DNA of 64,000 nucleotides from Halolactibacillus halophilus (GTDB lineage: Bacteria; Bacillota; Bacilli; Bacillales; Amphibacillaceae). The notes under the pieces were generated by a model. That model made no database searches. It worked only from the letters and a program-made list of their open reading frames with translations, and was not told where the DNA came from. Of this stretch, positions 56,002-64,000 are shown one piece after another; positions within the stretch are counted from its first letter, which is position 1; each line of letters begins with the position of its first letter. The translations under genes were made by a program, and so were the position numbers. The DNA lies in NCBI RefSeq assembly GCF_900115605.1, contig NZ_FOXC01000001.1, positions 1 to 64,000 of the forward strand, read 5' to 3'.

Positions 56002-58254
56002 TTAACCTTGGTTGTTTGTATACCATTGATAAGTTCCATTATTTTTATGGAACCGGTAAATGACTGCCCCGTCTGTATCCGTTCGAAACAGTTGAATGTG
56101 ATGCGCCTTAAGTCGCGTAATGACATCAGGATGCGGATGATGGAAATTATTATTAAGTCCTACCGATATGATTGCATACTTAGGACTTAATTGTTCAAGT
56201 AAAGCGGCACTCGTTGAGGTTTGACTACCATGATGGGCAACCGTCAATACATCCATGTCCTTGTCTGGATACTGCGCTAAAAAGACACTCTCTTGTTCTG
56301 CTGATATATCGCCAGTCAACAAAAATGAAAAGGGTCCAAAGGTCGTATGAATGACCATTGAATTATCATTTGGATCTAGGCTTTGCGTAATAGGTAAAAC
56401 AATATCAAAATTATGTTGTTGCATGCGGTAGCGCTGACCTACTTTTAGAGTTGTATAATCGAGATAAGGCAATTTACTATCCTCGTCAAAAGATGAATGA
56501 ATATAAATACCCTCAACAGAAAAATCTTCAACTAAGAAAGGTAGACTACCAATATGATCTTGGTGACTATGGGATAAGAACACCCCGTCAATTTTATGAA
56601 TACCACGGTAATGCAAAAAAGGTTTAATCACACGGGTGTATGCTTCATCCGTTACTTCAATGTAATCTTTACCTGTTGTTGCGCCAACATCATACAAGTA
56701 GACCCCTTTTCGATGAGGTAATTCCATGACGAGGACATCCGCTTGACCGATGCTGAGTTGTGTTACCTGACCATATGGTTCAAAATAGGGCATGATTTTT
56801 ATCAACGAGATAATAATAACAATCAAAATACCGTAACGGCTGGCTTGTCGATACTTTTCTTGGTCGATAAATCTTAACAATAAAAACAAACTGACTGCAT
56901 ATAAGATGAGATGCAGTAAATAAGGTCGTCCGGTGATAAATGGGAAGTAACAAAATCGGTCAATTGTCGATAATAACAAAAACAAGCCGTTAAAAATAGT
57001 CATAAGTATATGATCCATCACAGGCAATAACATCGGTACAAATAGTGCTATGACTGCAATGCCAAAACAAAGTGGGATAATCAGAAGTGAAAAGAGGAGG
57101 TTCACTGGTGGATTGATGACTAAACTTACTAAATTCACACTGTAAAATTTAGTTAATTGAAGTGGTAATGTGATTAAAAAACTTAGGGCTGTGATAAAAA
57201 TTAGGCTTGTCAACGCGTGTTTATATCGAGATAAAATCGGACGAGATAGTACAATACTAAAAGTGACAAGAAAAGAATATTGAAAGCCTAATTGGAAAAG
57301 CCAATAAGGTTTTATCATAATGAGAAAGAGAAAAACAAAGGAGAGGGCATCTAACGTTGATAGTTTTGTTCGAATGATGAGAGCTAAATAACCTAAAAGA
57401 CCAACCAAGCTTGCACGAAAGACCGAGGGCGTTCCCCCAGCAATGAAAGGAAAAGTTAGAAATACTAAAAGTAAGACGAGCCATGTCGTTTCTTTATTTA
57501 ATCGGCATATACGTGTTAAAAACAAAGATAACATGTGCACCATGAGTCCCACATGAAGACCTGATATTGCTAGAAGATGTGTTAAATGCCAACGCGTAAA
57601 TAAGTCCTTAAACTCGTCATCAAGTAAACTCTTTTCCCCTAGTACAAGCGCACTGACTAGACCAAAGGTGGTCTCACTTAGTCGACTCTGTAAATGATAG
57701 AGAAATTTTAGGCGGTACGTAAAAATGGGCGAAAATAAAGATTCTCCTTCATAATGAACCGTTTCAGCTACAGCTTGCGCTGCAACATTTTCTGTGAGTA
57801 AATAACGATCATAATCAAACATGCCAGGGTTTTGTGGTGATTCAGGCGGTTCAAATGATACATCTAGTCGCAGGTGTTGCCCCTTTACAAGGTCAAAATC
57901 TAAGGGATTAAAATGTGTGATTAAAACATTTGTGGGCTGATTGTCCGGTTGAATGATAAATCTTTGATAGGTGTCCGTTTGTTGTTTCACTTGTATAACC
58001 TTTCCCATCAGTTCACCTTGGTCAAATGACTCGATAGGCGTCTGATGTTCGTACATATCGGCAAATCGAAAGAAAACAACAAAAAAGACGCAAAGAAAGA
58101 CGCTAACTTCAGTTACTGAAAGGGATTGTGTAAAAAGAAGCAACAGCAAAATGGCAAGAAACAAGCAGGAGACATAAAGCCATGAAACGGAGATATATGC
58201 TAAAAAAATAGCCGAGAGGCTAACAGGAACGAGGAAATAGAGACGATGTGTCAT
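56002..58254 (-). CDS. comEC: ComEC, DNA uptake channel for competence
   Basis: Polytopic membrane protein through which one DNA strand enters the cell. 750 residues: N-terminal helices and an extracellular OB-like domain (about 60-175), Competence domain with LLAISGLHVGLMVH and helices (225-490), and a C-terminal metallo-beta-lactamase domain with SHSHQDHIGS, LLTGDIS and VAHHGSQT. The metal residues look intact, so it may degrade the other strand. Its ribosome binding site is in a hairpin (58257-58286). Confidence 0.94.
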   Translation of the reverse strand: MTHRLYFLVPVSLSAIFLAYISVSWLYVSCLFLAILLLLLFTQSLSVTEVSVFLCVFFVVFFRFADMYEHQTPIESFDQGELMGKVIQVKQQTDTYQRFIIQPDNQPTNVLITHFNPLDFDLVKGQHLRLDVSFEPPESPQNPGMFDYDRYLLTENVAAQAVAETVHYEGESLFSPIFTYRLKFLYHLQSRLSETTFGLVSALVLGEKSLLDDEFKDLFTRWHLTHLLAISGLHVGLMVHMLSLFLTRICRLNKETTWLVLLLVFLTFPFIAGGTPSVFRASLVGLLGYLALIIRTKLSTLDALSFVFLFLIMIKPYWLFQLGFQYSFLVTFSIVLSRPILSRYKHALTSLIFITALSFLITLPLQLTKFYSVNLVSLVINPPVNLLFSLLIIPLCFGIAVIALFVPMLLPVMDHILMTIFNGLFLLLSTIDRFCYFPFITGRPYLLHLILYAVSLFLLLRFIDQEKYRQASRYGILIVIIISLIKIMPYFEPYGQVTQLSIGQADVLVMELPHRKGVYLYDVGATTGKDYIEVTDEAYTRVIKPFLHYRGIHKIDGVFLSHSHQDHIGSLPFLVEDFSVEGIYIHSSFDEDSKLPYLDYTTLKVGQRYRMQQHNFDIVLPITQSLDPNDNSMVIHTTFGPFSFLLTGDISAEQESVFLAQYPDKDMDVLTVAHHGSQTSTSAALLEQLSPKYAIISVGLNNNFHHPHPDVITRLKAHHIQLFRTDTDGAVIYRFHKNNGTYQWYTNNQG

Positions 58255-58256
58255 AA

Positions 58257-58286
58257 AGACACCTCACCTAAACAGATGAGGTGTCT
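58257..58286 (-). promoter_or_regulatory. Hairpin burying the comEC ribosome binding site
   Basis: Perfect 10-bp stem with a 10-base loop: leftward AGACACCTCA (58286-58277), then TGAGGTGTCT (58266-58257), two T and the comEC ATG (58254). The Shine-Dalgarno GAGGTG is wholly inside the 3' arm, facing the anti-sequence CACCTC. With only two T after the stem, a terminator is less likely. Confidence 0.7.
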
Positions 58287-58290
58287 ATCA

Positions 58291-58755
58291 TTATTCAAGT
58301 CTATGTACCAATTGAAGCGCGTCATCATCAAGTGGGATTTTTTGAGTCTCTACGCCAGCCTCTTCATACAATTCTATCGCATAGGGATTGTTTTTATAAT
58401 CTTTGGCATAGTAAACTTTTTTTATCCCTGCTTGAATGATAGATTTCGTGCATTGCAGACACGGAAAATGTGTCACATAAATTTCCGCCCCATCTGTTGG
58501 TACACCAAATTTCGCACATTGTAATACAGCATTCATCTCTGCATGTACCGTTCTGACACAATGGTTTTCGATGACATAACAACCGACGTCGATGCAATGA
58601 GCACTACCTGAAACACTGCCATTATATCCTCCAGCAATAATCCGTTTATCTCTTACAATCGTCGCACCTACCGTGAGACGTTCACACGTACTTCTAAGCG
58701 CAATCAAATGCGTTTGGGCCATAAAATATTGATGCCAAGAAATTCGCTCCATCAT
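58291..58755 (-). CDS. comEB: ComEB, dCMP deaminase family protein
   Basis: 154-residue deoxycytidylate deaminase: zinc site VHAEMNA and PCLQCTK, plus CIDVGCY. Converts dCMP to dUMP for thymidylate synthesis; in B. subtilis it is in the comE operon but is not needed for DNA uptake. AAGGAAG before the start. Follows comEA by 24 bases. Confidence 0.93.
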   Translation of the reverse strand: MMERISWHQYFMAQTHLIALRSTCERLTVGATIVRDKRIIAGGYNGSVSGSAHCIDVGCYVIENHCVRTVHAEMNAVLQCAKFGVPTDGAEIYVTHFPCLQCTKSIIQAGIKKVYYAKDYKNNPYAIELYEEAGVETQKIPLDDDALQLVHRLE

Positions 58756-58779
58756 ATCTCTTCCTTTCTTGTAAATGCC

Positions 58780-59412
58780 TTAAGGCACTTGAATTTGATC
58801 TAAGAAATTAGCAACTGTTTTTTCACCAATACCCTCTACCTGCGTGAGGTCATCTGATGATTGAAAGGGACCATTTAACTCCATATACTTAAGAATGGCT
58901 TCTGCTTTCTTTTCACCAATGCCAGATAAAGTAGTCAACTCTTCTTTTGTCGCCATATTGATTCTTATTTTATCATGGTTTTGGTCTGGATAGAGGTCCA
59001 ACTTCTTTTCTTGTTCTGTCTCATGTTGATTTGGTACATAAATCACCATCTCATCGTATACCTTCATCGCTAAATTTACTTGATCAACATCCGCTTGATC
59101 AGAAAAACCCCCTGCATCTTCAATAACGTCAAGAATCCGCATCGCTTCAGTGACACGGTAAACCCCGGGTTGGTGCACTTCACCTTTCACATCAACATAC
59201 ATTAAAGTTGAGTCTTCAGAGATTGGACTAGCCTCTATGGATACTGTTTCAGTGTTTAACTCGTTTTGTTCCAGGGACGTCGCTGTCATCGGCTCATTTA
59301 CAAGCGGTGTTTCACTAAGTGGTTGGTCCTGTTTATTTAAGATAAGTAAAGTACCAAATAGTAAGATAAGCATTAAAGCCAGCACCCATTTATACTCTTT
59401 TAATCTTGACAT
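58780..59412 (-). CDS. comEA: ComEA, DNA receptor for competence
   Basis: 210 residues: N-terminal membrane anchor (about 9-26), linker, SLBB domain (about 70-130: YVDVKGEVHQPGVYRV), and a C-terminal helix-hairpin-helix DNA-binding domain (INMATKEELTTLSGIGEKKA). Binds incoming double-stranded DNA outside the membrane and passes it to ComEC. AAAGGGGG before the ATG. First gene of comEA-EB-EC; comER is not present upstream. Confidence 0.94.
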   Translation of the reverse strand: MSRLKEYKWVLALMLILLFGTLLILNKQDQPLSETPLVNEPMTATSLEQNELNTETVSIEASPISEDSTLMYVDVKGEVHQPGVYRVTEAMRILDVIEDAGGFSDQADVDQVNLAMKVYDEMVIYVPNQHETEQEKKLDLYPDQNHDKIRINMATKEELTTLSGIGEKKAEAILKYMELNGPFQSSDDLTQVEGIGEKTVANFLDQIQVP

Positions 59413-59521
59413 AGATATCCGCCCCCTTTAAGCCGTGATCACTCGCTGATACTTTACTTATATCACACTTTAGCCCCTCACAAAAGACGTGCCATATTTA
59501 ATAAATATCAAGATCAAAACA

Positions 59522-59556
59522 AAAAGGCGAGTGAAATAGAATTCCACTCGCCTTTT
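59522..59556 (-). terminator. Terminator of the yqeH-yqeM cluster
   Basis: Perfect 12-bp stem AAAAGGCGAGTG/CACTCGCCTTTT (59522-59533, 59545-59556), T-rich at the end. It separates the cluster from the comE operon. Confidence 0.87.
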
Positions 59557-59585
59557 CGGCAAAAATCATCAGTCATTCGTCACGA

Positions 59586-60323
59586 TTATTTTTTTGCGAT
59601 AAAAAAGAGTCGTTCACTGTTTGGTTCATCCGCTAATGTGATTGGCGCCTTTTCAAAATCTTTGTACACCTTTACATCGCTAAAGCCAACTTGTTTTAGC
59701 CAATCGATATAACTGTCCATACTATACGTTTTTTGATGATGGATCTCATCATAACGTTGGTAACAGTCTCCTTCTTTAATATAGAAAGTCATCTCATGAA
59801 ACATTTCGCCTGCGTCGTCACCTCGGTCACAAAACCAAATATAACTATAGTCATCCTGGACTTCTGAATAAATGTTATCACTCATCGCTTCTACATGCGC
59901 TAAACTATGAACATCAAACATAAATTGACCATCTGGCGCGAGACTATGATAAATCGCTCGAAACGTTTTTAAAACATCGTCTTGATCAGTGATATAATTG
60001 AGCACATCACAGAAGCTCACAATCAATTGTTGATTATGAAAACCAGTTAACGCTCGCATATCTTGTTTTACCCACTGAATACGGTTAGTTTCAGCACTAG
60101 GGTCATTAGCTGCCTCTACTAGCATGGCTTCCGATAAATCGACTCCGGTCATTTGAAAACCCTTTTCACTCAAACGACGCGTTATTTGACCGGTACCACA
60201 GCCAACATCCAAAATTGCCTGAGTAGATGATTCAAGCATCGACTCAGTAAATGTTACCCATTCATCGTAAGGTGCGTCTTGCATTAATTCATCATATAGT
60301 GCTGCTAAATGTTGATAAGACAT
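59586..60323 (-). CDS. yqeM: Class I SAM-dependent methyltransferase (YqeM)
   Basis: 245-residue methyltransferase with the SAM motif ILDVGCGTGQITRRL (about residues 38-52). The substrate is unknown; it always follows rsfS in Bacilli. Two bases after rsfS, with GAGGCG as ribosome binding site. Confidence 0.88.
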   Translation of the reverse strand: MSYQHLAALYDELMQDAPYDEWVTFTESMLESSTQAILDVGCGTGQITRRLSEKGFQMTGVDLSEAMLVEAANDPSAETNRIQWVKQDMRALTGFHNQQLIVSFCDVLNYITDQDDVLKTFRAIYHSLAPDGQFMFDVHSLAHVEAMSDNIYSEVQDDYSYIWFCDRGDDAGEMFHEMTFYIKEGDCYQRYDEIHHQKTYSMDSYIDWLKQVGFSDVKVYKDFEKAPITLADEPNSERLFFIAKK

Positions 60324-60325
60324 AG

Positions 60326-60679
60326 CTACGCCTCTGAATTAGACAATCCAAGAACAGGTGCATCTCCCCAAAGACGCTCTAGGTTATAATAATTACGCTC
60401 TTCATGGTGGAACACATGACAGACAACGTCCCCTAAATCGACAAGAATCCAGCGTCCTTTATCAAATCCTTCAAGACGTTTAACGTTCACACCACTTTTT
60501 TCTGCTTGGTCTTTAATTTCACGAGCAATCGCTTGAACTTGACGTTCATTTGATCCGTCACAAATCAAGTAATAATCAGCAACCGTTGTTAATTCTCGCA
60601 TATCTAACCCAATAATATCTTCAGCACGTTTGTCATCAGCCGCTGTCGCTGCTAATTCTAATAATGTTTGACTATCCAA
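60326..60679 (-). CDS. rsfS: Ribosomal silencing factor RsfS
   Basis: 117 residues; binds L14 on the 50S subunit and blocks joining with 30S when nutrients are scarce. Motifs DMRELTTVADYYLICDGSN and WILVDLGDVVCHVFH. The start is TTG at 60679, with AGGAGG 8 bases before. Part of the yqeK-rsfS-yqeM run. Confidence 0.94.
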   Translation of the reverse strand: MDSQTLLELAATAADDKRAEDIIGLDMRELTTVADYYLICDGSNERQVQAIAREIKDQAEKSGVNVKRLEGFDKGRWILVDLGDVVCHVFHHEERNYYNLERLWGDAPVLGLSNSEA

Positions 60680-60711
60680 AAAAAAACCTCCTAATTATGC
60701 TTCTGTTTATT

Positions 60712-61275
60712 CTAATTTTTACCGAGTAAATCATTATATAAATTTAATGTTTCTGGATATACTTTACGTGATTTACTGACTAGAAACCCAATCGAGTTTT
60801 TACACGCTAAAAAAACAGCATGGTCCAAATCATAGGCCGCTAGTCTTCTCACATGCTCAATGCCTGGAATAACACGACCAGGTTCAATATAGTCTGCTAA
60901 ATAAACGATTTTTTCCAAATCTGTCATCTTCGCATGACCGGTCGTGTGCCAATAAATAGCTGACTGGATATCTTTATCGTGAATACCAAGTTCAGTTTCG
61001 ACTAAAATAGATGCCACTGGGCCATGCCAAAGTTCATGATGAAAATCTAATAACTGGTTTGATAGCTGATCATATTGCTCAATCAATTGTCGCATATCAG
61101 CCAGATTTCGATATTTACAATAATCATGAAAAGCACTGGCGATCATCGCTTTTTCTGGGTCAACATGAAACCTTGCCGCCAAATCAAGTGCTGTTTCAAC
61201 GACTCGTTCTGTATGAAGGTAACGCGTCTCTGTTAAATGTGGTTTAACAAGACCAAGCGCCTGTTGTTTATTCAT
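60712..61275 (-). CDS. yqeK: HD-domain Ap4A hydrolase YqeK
   Basis: 187-residue HD-domain phosphohydrolase with HTERV, ASAFHDYCK and YLADYIEPGR. The Gram-positive YqeK family cuts Ap4A symmetrically into two ADP. Overlaps nadD by 8 bases; AAGGAG is inside nadD. Confidence 0.93.
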   Translation of the reverse strand: MNKQQALGLVKPHLTETRYLHTERVVETALDLAARFHVDPEKAMIASAFHDYCKYRNLADMRQLIEQYDQLSNQLLDFHHELWHGPVASILVETELGIHDKDIQSAIYWHTTGHAKMTDLEKIVYLADYIEPGRVIPGIEHVRRLAAYDLDHAVFLACKNSIGFLVSKSRKVYPETLNLYNDLLGKN

Positions 61276-61834
61276 ATAATTTGTGCTCCTTTATATAGTG
61301 ATACACAGCTTGTGGCAATAAATATTCATATGGACGGTTTGCCATAATCCGCTCTCTAATATGAGAAGAGGATACATCCATTTCTAAGCTATCAACAAAT
61401 AAAACAGGATACGGTGTTTTTAACGTATATCCTGGCCTTTGTACTCCAACAAACTGCACCATCTGGACAAGCTCGTCAATCGCTTGCCAGTGCGGTAAAT
61501 ATTCAACCATATCGGCACCAATAATAAAATAAAAACTACACTCCGGATAAGTTTCATTGATCATCGTCATCGTATCAATCGTATAAGATCGCCCTGCGCG
61601 AGTCAGTTCAAAATCTTTCACTTTAAACTGTGCTCGATTTTCTGTGGCGAGTGTCACCATGTCCAATCGTTTGTCGCTAGAGACGTTCGCTTTGTTTTTG
61701 TGCGGCGGAATTTGCGAAGGAATAAACCAAACTTCATCTAATTCCAAGGCATGAAAGCAATCATCAGCAATAATCATATGCCCAATATGAGGCGGGTCAA
61801 ATGTACCGCCGAGTAGACCAATTTTCTTCATCAT
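61268..61834 (-). CDS. nadD: Nicotinate mononucleotide adenylyltransferase
   Basis: Makes deamido-NAD from NaMN and ATP. 188 residues with GGTFDPPHIGHM near the start and SSHIRERI near the end, the two nucleotide-binding motifs. AAGGG before the start; next to yqeK as in B. subtilis. Confidence 0.96.
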   Translation of the reverse strand: MMKKIGLLGGTFDPPHIGHMIIADDCFHALELDEVWFIPSQIPPHKNKANVSSDKRLDMVTLATENRAQFKVKDFELTRAGRSYTIDTMTMINETYPECSFYFIIGADMVEYLPHWQAIDELVQMVQFVGVQRPGYTLKTPYPVLFVDSLEMDVSSSHIRERIMANRPYEYLLPQAVYHYIKEHKLYE

Positions 61835-61843
61835 ATCAATCCC

Positions 61844-62134
61844 TTATGGTAATTGAATCGTTTTATTTTCTACAGACGGTTTATAGAGTACAATCGTATG
61901 CCCAATAACCTGGACGAGTTCGCTCTCTGTAGCTTCAACTAAAGCCGCAGCTACATCATCTGTTTCCTCTAAGCAATTTTGTAAGACAGCCACTTTAATT
62001 AATTCGCGTTTTTCAAGGGCCTCATTAATGGTTGTAATCATATTATCATTAACACCCTCTTTTCCTACTTGGAAAATTGGACGTAAATGATGTGCTTTTG
62101 AACGTAAAAATCGTTTTTGTTTACCTGTTAACAT
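61844..62134 (-). CDS. yhbY: YhbY-type RNA-binding protein (YqeI)
   Basis: 96 residues of the CRS1-YhbY family, found on pre-50S particles. MLTGKQKRFLRSKAHHL start, GKEGVNDNMI motif. ATG at 62134 with GAGGG before it; a start six codons upstream lacks a site. Confidence 0.94.
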   Translation of the reverse strand: MLTGKQKRFLRSKAHHLRPIFQVGKEGVNDNMITTINEALEKRELIKVAVLQNCLEETDDVAAALVEATESELVQVIGHTIVLYKPSVENKTIQLP

Positions 62135-62168
62135 TGTTTTCCCTCGTTTCATTCTTATTGTCGTCGTT

Positions 62169-62999
62169 TTATAGTTTTAATTTCGTTTCAAATGCTTCAA
62201 TAACCGGACGCGCGTCGACATTGTAACCTGTCCAGAGTTCGAAGGCTAAAGCCGCTTGGTAAACAAGCATTTCGTGCCCATGGTGAACGTCGGCACCTTT
62301 TGACATTGCTTCTCGTATTAAAGCCGTTACAAACGGCTTATAAACTATGTCACTGACAACGGCACCCTGTTTTAATCGGTTGAGATGAATCGCCTGAGTG
62401 TCTACGTTCGGTTCCATACCGAGCGATGTTGTATTAATGATCGCATCATATTGGTCAAGTGTCGCTTCAGCCTCACTAAAACTAATGGCTTGATAGTCTT
62501 TTTTAGGTGGCAATGCGTTAATGATTGTTGCCGCTTTTTCAACGGTACGATTACTGATCGTAATGGCTGCACACGTTTCATTATTTAATGCGTGAACAAT
62601 ACCGCGACTGGCCCCACCTGCACCTAAAACCAAGAACCGGCTGGATGGGCGAAATAGCTGCGGATAATGATACTTCAATGACTGAACATAACCTGCCCCG
62701 TCGGTATTATACCCAGTCCAGCAGCCATCCTTAATAACAACGGTATTGACAGCCCCTATCGCTTTTGCTTGTGGGTCGATGACATCCAAAAAAGGCATAA
62801 TGTCAACCTTATATGGAATCGTAATATTAAAACCTGAGTAACCCGATTGTTTTAACGCACGGATTTGATCATTAAAAGTCTCTGGAATTAATTCTTTTAA
62901 TTCATATGTGCCACGCTGGCCAATTTGGTCAAGAAATAAACCGTGCAGAAATGGCGACATTGAGTGACCGAGTGGATAGCCAATTAAGAAAAATCGCAT
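62169..62999 (-). CDS. aroE: Shikimate dehydrogenase
   Basis: NADPH-dependent reduction of 3-dehydroshikimate to shikimate. 276 residues: substrate site HSMSPF, NTDGAG, and the nucleotide-binding VLGAGGASRG. ATG at 62999; a GTG at 63011 would overlap the yqeH stop. Same pathway as aroK at 2 kb. Confidence 0.95.
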   Translation of the reverse strand: MRFFLIGYPLGHSMSPFLHGLFLDQIGQRGTYELKELIPETFNDQIRALKQSGYSGFNITIPYKVDIMPFLDVIDPQAKAIGAVNTVVIKDGCWTGYNTDGAGYVQSLKYHYPQLFRPSSRFLVLGAGGASRGIVHALNNETCAAITISNRTVEKAATIINALPPKKDYQAISFSEAEATLDQYDAIINTTSLGMEPNVDTQAIHLNRLKQGAVVSDIVYKPFVTALIREAMSKGADVHHGHEMLVYQAALAFELWTGYNVDARPVIEAFETKLKL

Positions 63000-63011
63000 C
63001 CCATCACCCAC

Positions 63012-64000
63012 TTAAATAATTGCTGGACGGACACTGACAGGAACATCACTTGGTGAGGAAACGGTAATCGTTACCGGTTCACCTGAAAGCGTAATCCACC
63101 CTAGACCTGGTAAGACTATGTCCGTCTTCTCGCCCGAAATTTTGAAGGTACGTTCTTGTAACGGCGGATATTCAGCTTTTGAGCTTTCACTTGGTGGTTG
63201 TAACATGCCACCAAGGTGATCAACATACAATTGGTCCGCTTTTTCTAGCTTGGTCCGATGAATATCAAGTGCATTCGCAAAATGCAAGACAAACGGTTGA
63301 CGCTCGCCTTTAATAAAGTCAATTCTGATTAAACCACCCACAAATAATGTTTGCTTATCATTGATTTGATACACACGTGGTTTAATCTCTTTCGTTGGTG
63401 TAATTGTTTTGATATCTTGTTTTGATAAATAATGTGTGAGTTGTTGTCGGTTAATGACACCTGGTGTATCGTATAGACTTGCATGATTGTCTAATGGAAT
63501 ATCAATAAACCCCAATGTCGTTCCTGGGAAGTAAGATGTCGTAATCGCCTCTTTTGTACCCGTTGACTCATTAATTAAGTAATTAATGAAGGTTGACTTA
63601 CCAACATTTGTACACCCGACGACATAAACATCTTTCCCTTGTCGATAAGCGTTCATATTTGCTTTGACTTCATCAAAGCCTTTCCCTGTTTTAGATGATA
63701 CTAAGAAAACATCTTTTACTGTTAAACCATAATCTTTGGCTGATTTTTTCATCCATTGTTTCAACCGATTTAAGTTCGTTGACTTTGGCAGTAAATCAAT
63801 TTTATTACCTACAAGAATAATTGGGTTATTACCAGTGAGTCGATGTAAACTTTTAATAAAGCTACCATTAAAATCAAACACATCAACAATTTTGACAACT
63901 AAACTTTTCGTATCAGCAATCTGACTGATCATTTTTAAGAAGTCACCATCTGAATAACCAACATCTTGAACTTCATTATAGTGCTTTAGTCGAAAACAAC
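63012..64000 (-). CDS. yqeH: Ribosome biogenesis GTPase YqeH, N-terminus outside window
   Basis: Circularly permuted GTPase needed for 30S assembly: G4 (NKIDLL) comes before G1 (GCTNVGKST) and G3 (DTPG). The frame stays open to the right edge and there reads CFRLKHYNEVQDV, the end of the zinc finger, so the gene starts beyond 64000; the ATG at 63932 is internal. First gene seen of the yqeH-aroE-yhbY-nadD-yqeK-rsfS-yqeM cluster. Confidence 0.95.
   Translation of the reverse strand, partial: CFRLKHYNEVQDVGYSDGDFLKMISQIADTKSLVVKIVDVFDFNGSFIKSLHRLTGNNPIILVGNKIDLLPKSTNLNRLKQWMKKSAKDYGLTVKDVFLVSSKTGKGFDEVKANMNAYRQGKDVYVVGCTNVGKSTFINYLINESTGTKEAITTSYFPGTTLGFIDIPLDNHASLYDTPGVINRQQLTHYLSKQDIKTITPTKEIKPRVYQINDKQTLFVGGLIRIDFIKGERQPFVLHFANALDIHRTKLEKADQLYVDHLGGMLQPPSESSKAEYPPLQERTFKISGEKTDIVLPGLGWITLSGEPVTITVSSPSDVPVSVRPAII

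Noticed and set aside
58257-58286. Terminator of comEB
   Set aside because: Only two T follow the stem before the comEC ATG, and the stem contains the comEC ribosome binding site; treated as a regulatory hairpin, though termination is not excluded.

Overview
The window is a chromosomal segment of a low-GC Firmicute. The gene order of the B. subtilis yqh-yqg-yqf-yqe region is kept almost intact: comG; yqgX, yqgS, glcK, yqgQ, yqgN, rpmG; pbpA, sodA; nfo, cshB, yqfO, trmK, sigA, dnaG; ppsR, glyS, glyQ, recO, era, dgkA, ybeY, pgpH, phoH; floA, yqeZ, yqeY, rpsU; mtaB, rsmE, prmA, dnaJ, dnaK, grpE, hrcA, hemW, lepA, rpsT, holA; comEC, comEB, comEA; yqeM, rsfS, yqeK, nadD, yqhbY-type protein, aroE, yqeH. 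Genes found at these places in spore formers (gpr and spoIIP between rpsT and lepA, yqfC and yqfD beside phoH) and cccA (cytochrome c) beside sigA are absent. I infer a non-sporulating member of the Bacillaceae with a fermentative or lactic lifestyle, of the Halolactibacillus/Amphibacillus kind. The genus is a guess.

Layout. 1-1440: part of an IS200/IS605-type element (tnpB running off the left edge, tnpA broken by a stop codon). 1.5-6.6 kb: rhodanese, shikimate kinase and the complete comGA-GG pseudopilus operon. 6.6-16 kb: metallo-hydrolase, LTA synthase, glucokinase, folate enzyme, L33, two unrecognised membrane proteins, PBP2, superoxide dismutase and a DksA-like protein. 16.2-16.75 kb: six tRNA genes (Asn, Met, His, Ile2, Ser, Phe) behind one good promoter. 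16.9-25.5 kb: Na/Pi cotransporter, NfeD-like protein, lytic transglycosylase, DNA/RNA maintenance genes and a membrane protein. 25.6-33 kb: sigA-dnaG, then glyQS-ppsR behind a T-box riboswitch. 33-42.5 kb: recO to phoH, then the FloA/YqeZ membrane module and yqeY-rpsU. 42.9-54 kb: the hrcA/dnaK heat-shock region with a CIRCE operator, hemW and lepA. 54.4-64 kb: rpsT, holA, the comE DNA-uptake operon and the yqeM-yqeH ribosome/NAD/shikimate cluster, with yqeH cut by the right edge.

How it fits together. Two of the three main DNA-uptake loci (comG pseudopilus; ComEA receptor plus ComEC channel) are intact, so natural transformation is plausible. Translation, replication and ribosome-assembly genes make up most of the rest. 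The most unusual points are the tnpA nonsense codon beside an intact tnpB, a perfect 10-bp hairpin that buries the comEC ribosome binding site, a five-codon leader ORF immediately before holA, and a zinc-ligand-free L33. I found no unmistakably new multi-gene system.
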